NCBI GenBank assembly: GCA_030526405.1
Contig: JAUNCZ010000002.1
Span: 1-64,000 of the forward strand
Direction of reading: 5' to 3'
Origin: Lachnospiraceae bacterium
GTDB taxonomy: Bacteria > Bacillota > Clostridia > Lachnospirales > Lachnospiraceae
DNA length: 64,000 nucleotides
Below are positions 61,332 to 64,000 of the stretch, piece by piece. How positions within the stretch are numbered: the stretch's first letter is position 1; each line of letters starts with the position of its first letter. Below the pieces are notes generated by a model. The model saw nothing but the letters and a program-made list of their open reading frames with translations, made no database searches and was not told the origin of the DNA. The translations under genes were made by a program, and so were the position numbers.

Positions 61332-64000
61332 ATGATTAAAAAAACACTGAAGATCAATGGCGTAGAGAGAATCCTTATTCTGGATCAGGATACTACTCTG
61401 GCAACTGTTCTTCGTGAGCGTCTTCTTCTTACTGGATGTAAGATCGGCTGCGGCGAGGGACATTGTGGTGCCTGCAACGTTATTATGGACGGAAAAGTTG
61501 TAAGATCCTGTCTGTATAAGATGAGTAAGATCAAAGACGGTGCTGAGATTACTACCATCGAGGGTGTGGGAACACTTTCTGATATGCATCCGATCCAGGT
61601 TGCATGGATGGCTTACGGCTGTGCACAGTGTGGATTCTGTTCATCTGGATTTATCATTTCTGCAAAAGTACTGCTGGACAATAATCCAAGTCCAACAAGA
61701 CAGGAAGTAAGAGACTGGTTCAACAAACAGCGTAACCTGTGCCGTTGTACAGGATATAAACCTCTCATTGATGCTACCATGGCAGCAGCGGCAGTTATGC
61801 GTGGTGAGATGACAAAAGAGGATCTGGTATTTAAACCAACAGGCGATTCCATCGTTGGTACCAATTATATCCGTCCATCAGCAGCTCAGAAGGTAACTGG
61901 TACCTGGGACTTTGGTGCTGACGATGCACTGAAGATGCCTGAGGGAACACTTCGCCTTGCTCTTACACAGGCTAAGGTTTCCCATGCAAATATCCTTGGC
62001 ATTGATACCTCAGAGGCTGAGAAGATGCCTGGTGTATACAAGGTAATCACTGCAAAAGACATTAAGGCAGCAGGCGGAACCAATAAGATCAACGGTCTTG
62101 TCATGCTTCCTAAACATAACAAAACCGATGGATTTGAGCGTCCTGTACTCTGTGATGAGAAAATCTTCCAGTTTGGTGATGCCATTGCCATCGTAGCAGC
62201 TGATACAGAGGCTCATGCCCGTGCAGCAGCTGAGGCAGTTAAAGTTGATATCGAAGAGCTTCCTGCATATATGAATGCACTGGATGCCATTGCACCAGAT
62301 GCTATGGAGATCCATCCTGGAACACCGAATGAGTTCTTTGAGACCAACTGTATCAAGGGACCGGAGTTTGATTGGGACAGCGTTCCGGATTCACAGCAGA
62401 TCGAGATCGAGAGCTACTGCTCACGTCAGCCACATCTTCATCTGGAGCCTGACTGTGGCTATGGCTACATCGATGAGGACGGTCTTGTAACCGTACATTC
62501 AAAATCCATCGGTATCCATCTCCACATGCCTATGATCGCTGATGGTATCGGCGTTCCAATGGATAAGCTTCGTCTTGTTCAGAACCATGCAGGAGGAACC
62601 TTCGGATACAAGTTCTCTCCAACTAATGAGGCTCTGATCGGTGCAGCTGCCAAGATTCTGCAGCGCCCGGTTTCTCTGGTATTCAATCAGTATCAGAATA
62701 TTACTTATACAGGAAAACGTTCTCCTGCATTTATGCACATTAAGCTGGCTGCAGATGAGAAAGGTAAACTCCTTGCTCTGTGGGGCGACAACAAGGTTGA
62801 CCACGGTCCTTATTCAGAGTTCGGTGATCTGCTGACCATGCGTCTGTCTCAGTTTACAGGAGCTGGATACGGCATCAATTCCATCAGAAACAAGAGTACT
62901 ACAGTATTCACCAACCATGCATGGGGCTCTGCATTCCGTGCTTACGGTTCACCACAGTCCTTCATGGGTTCTGAGATTGCCATCGACTGTCTGGCAGCTA
63001 AGATGGGAATCGATCCATTCGATATCCGTGAGATGAACTGCTACAAAGAGTCTGAGGGTAGCACAATTCCTACCGGATATCCACCGGAGGTTTACTGTGA
63101 GGAGGATCTGTTCAAGAAAGCACGTCCTCTGTATGAGGCAGGTAAGAAACGTGTTGCTGAGAAGAATGCTGCATCTGACGGAAAGATCAAATACGGTATT
63201 GGTGTAGCTCTTGGTGTTTACGGCTGTGGTCTTGACGGTGTTGATACCTCTTCTGCATATGCAGAACTGAATCCGGACGGAACAGTTACCATGTATGCTG
63301 CATGGGAGGATCATGGACAGGGTGCTGACATGGGTGTTGTTGTTTCTTCACATGAGACCCTTCGTCAGGCAGGAATTAAACCTGAGCAGATCAGACTTGT
63401 TATGAACGATACCAAGACCTGTCCGAATGCTGGACCTGCAGGCGGATCCCGTTCACAGGTTATGTCAGGAAATGCATGCCGTCTGGCGGCAGAGAACCTG
63501 GTGGCAGCTATGAAGAAAGAAGACGGAACCTATCGTACCTACCAGGAGATGGTGGATGAGGGTCTGGCTACTAAATATGAGGGCAACTGGGTAACTACCT
63601 TCTGTGCTGATCATCCAATCGATCAGGATACCGCTCAGGGTGATCCATTTGCAACTTATATGTATTCCATCTTCCTTCCTGAGGTAGCTGTTGATACAGA
63701 GACCGGTAAGGTTAAGGTTGAGAAATTCACCTGTGTGGCAGATGTAGGAACCATCATGAACAGACTCCTTGTTGAAGGAAACTTCTACGGCGGTCTTGTA
63801 CAGGGTATCGGACTTGCTCTTTCTGAGGACTTTGAGGATCTTGATCATGACACATCTCTGCTGAAATGTGGTATCCCATATCCGAAGGATGCTCCGGACG
63901 ATATCGAGCTGCACTTCAATGAGACCTACCGTCCATCCGGCCCTTACGGTGCTGCTGGTTGTGGTGAGGCTCCACTGGATGCTCCTCATCCTGCAATCCT
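61332..64000 (+). CDS. Molybdenum aldehyde oxidoreductase (Mop type), 3' end beyond the window
   Basis: About 889 residues are in the window, open at the edge. One chain holds both parts of xanthine oxidase-family enzymes: an N-terminal plant-type [2Fe-2S] domain (C40, C45, C48, C60), a helical [2Fe-2S] domain (C100, C103, C137, C139), and the molybdopterin domains with QPHLHLEPDC, GGTFGYKFSPTNEAL, GSAFRAYGSPQS near 536, EDHGQGADMG and the catalytic glutamate E879 in GCGEAPL. Cysteine numbering equals that of Desulfovibrio gigas aldehyde oxidoreductase, which uses molybdopterin cytosine dinucleotide. There is no FAD domain. Oxidation of an aldehyde to the acid is likely. AAGGAG precedes the ATG. 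Confidence 0.92.
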   Translation, partial: MIKKTLKINGVERILILDQDTTLATVLRERLLLTGCKIGCGEGHCGACNVIMDGKVVRSCLYKMSKIKDGAEITTIEGVGTLSDMHPIQVAWMAYGCAQCGFCSSGFIISAKVLLDNNPSPTRQEVRDWFNKQRNLCRCTGYKPLIDATMAAAAVMRGEMTKEDLVFKPTGDSIVGTNYIRPSAAQKVTGTWDFGADDALKMPEGTLRLALTQAKVSHANILGIDTSEAEKMPGVYKVITAKDIKAAGGTNKINGLVMLPKHNKTDGFERPVLCDEKIFQFGDAIAIVAADTEAHARAAAEAVKVDIEELPAYMNALDAIAPDAMEIHPGTPNEFFETNCIKGPEFDWDSVPDSQQIEIESYCSRQPHLHLEPDCGYGYIDEDGLVTVHSKSIGIHLHMPMIADGIGVPMDKLRLVQNHAGGTFGYKFSPTNEALIGAAAKILQRPVSLVFNQYQNITYTGKRSPAFMHIKLAADEKGKLLALWGDNKVDHGPYSEFGDLLTMRLSQFTGAGYGINSIRNKSTTVFTNHAWGSAFRAYGSPQSFMGSEIAIDCLAAKMGIDPFDIREMNCYKESEGSTIPTGYPPEVYCEEDLFKKARPLYEAGKKRVAEKNAASDGKIKYGIGVALGVYGCGLDGVDTSSAYAELNPDGTVTMYAAWEDHGQGADMGVVVSSHETLRQAGIKPEQIRLVMNDTKTCPNAGPAGGSRSQVMSGNACRLAAENLVAAMKKEDGTYRTYQEMVDEGLATKYEGNWVTTFCADHPIDQDTAQGDPFATYMYSIFLPEVAVDTETGKVKVEKFTCVADVGTIMNRLLVEGNFYGGLVQGIGLALSEDFEDLDHDTSLLKCGIPYPKDAPDDIELHFNETYRPSGPYGAAGCGEAPLDAPHPAI

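Noticed and set aside
1-64000. tRNA or rRNA genes, prophage, intact insertion sequences
   Set aside because: No cloverleaf, rRNA segment, phage structural gene or transposase frame was found on either strand.

Overview
The window looks like chromosomal DNA of an anaerobic, fermentative gut Clostridium, most likely a Lachnospiraceae member (Blautia/Dorea/Ruminococcus-like; the genus is inference). The evidence is the gene content: an electron-bifurcating [FeFe] hydrogenase (three genes), Pta-AckA acetate formation, a GGGtGRT/IscU-like pair, many lipoproteins and ABC importers, an intracellular BspA-type LRR protein, and Firmicute-style promoters, AGGAGG ribosome sites and intrinsic terminators. 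There are no rRNA or tRNA genes, no CRISPR array, no intact IS element and no prophage.

Layout. 1-1.3 kb: tail of an inositol dehydrogenase and a TIM-barrel sugar/inosose isomerase. 1.4-4.5 kb: a reverse-strand HD hydrolase, then a phosphoribosyltransferase, an orphan AIR-synthase-like C-terminal domain and a methyltransferase. 4.9-9.0 kb: hydCBA hydrogenase operon. 9.2-12.9 kb: homoserine dehydrogenase, a K+ channel/Rossmann/RyR-domain fusion, and an RsmJ-like rRNA methyltransferase. 14.3-18.0 kb: a sugar ABC importer of ribose/galactose type. 18.4-21.8 kb: a lipoprotein and a very unusual GH13 glycosidase fused to a D-2-hydroxyacid dehydrogenase. 22.0-24.3 kb: pta-ackA. 24.6-32.9 kb: YceD-rpmF, a lipoprotein, plsX, rnc, smc, ftsY (a core Firmicute order, but with no acpP between plsX and rnc). 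32.9-41.7 kb: threonine ammonia-lyase, queH, argH, asd, dxr, topB and a hexapeptide acyltransferase-like protein. 41.9-45.1 kb: IscU-like protein plus GGGtGRT protein, then a xanthine/uracil permease. 45.2-54.2 kb: a TetR regulator divergent from a peptide ABC importer with two hydrolases, separated by three 36-bp tandem repeats that look like operators. 54.3-55.6 kb: NhaC-type antiporter. 55.9-59.4 kb: a 1136-aa NLR-like STAND NTPase with about 14 BspA-type leucine-rich repeats. 59.7-64.0 kb: a MobA/MocA-like cytidylyltransferase fused to a ModE-like DNA-binding domain, divergent from a small protein and a molybdenum aldehyde oxidoreductase (Mop type) cut by the window edge.

How the parts fit. 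Sugars, inositol and peptides are imported and fermented; electrons leave as H2 through HydABC and carbon as acetate through Pta-AckA with ATP gain. The 59.7-64 kb end is a molybdoenzyme locus in which the cofactor enzyme and a putative molybdate-type DNA-binding domain are one protein.

The strongest candidates for undescribed biology are: the GH13-hydroxyacid dehydrogenase fusion (19194-21794); the intracellular NLR-like NTPase-LRR_5 protein (55946-59356); the MocA-ModE fusion (59685-60647); the 2TM K+ channel with a RyR domain (10504-12138); a family of dispersed intergenic repeats, at least six copies here, several of which carry the operon terminator; and the 36-bp operator-like repeats at 45804-45911.
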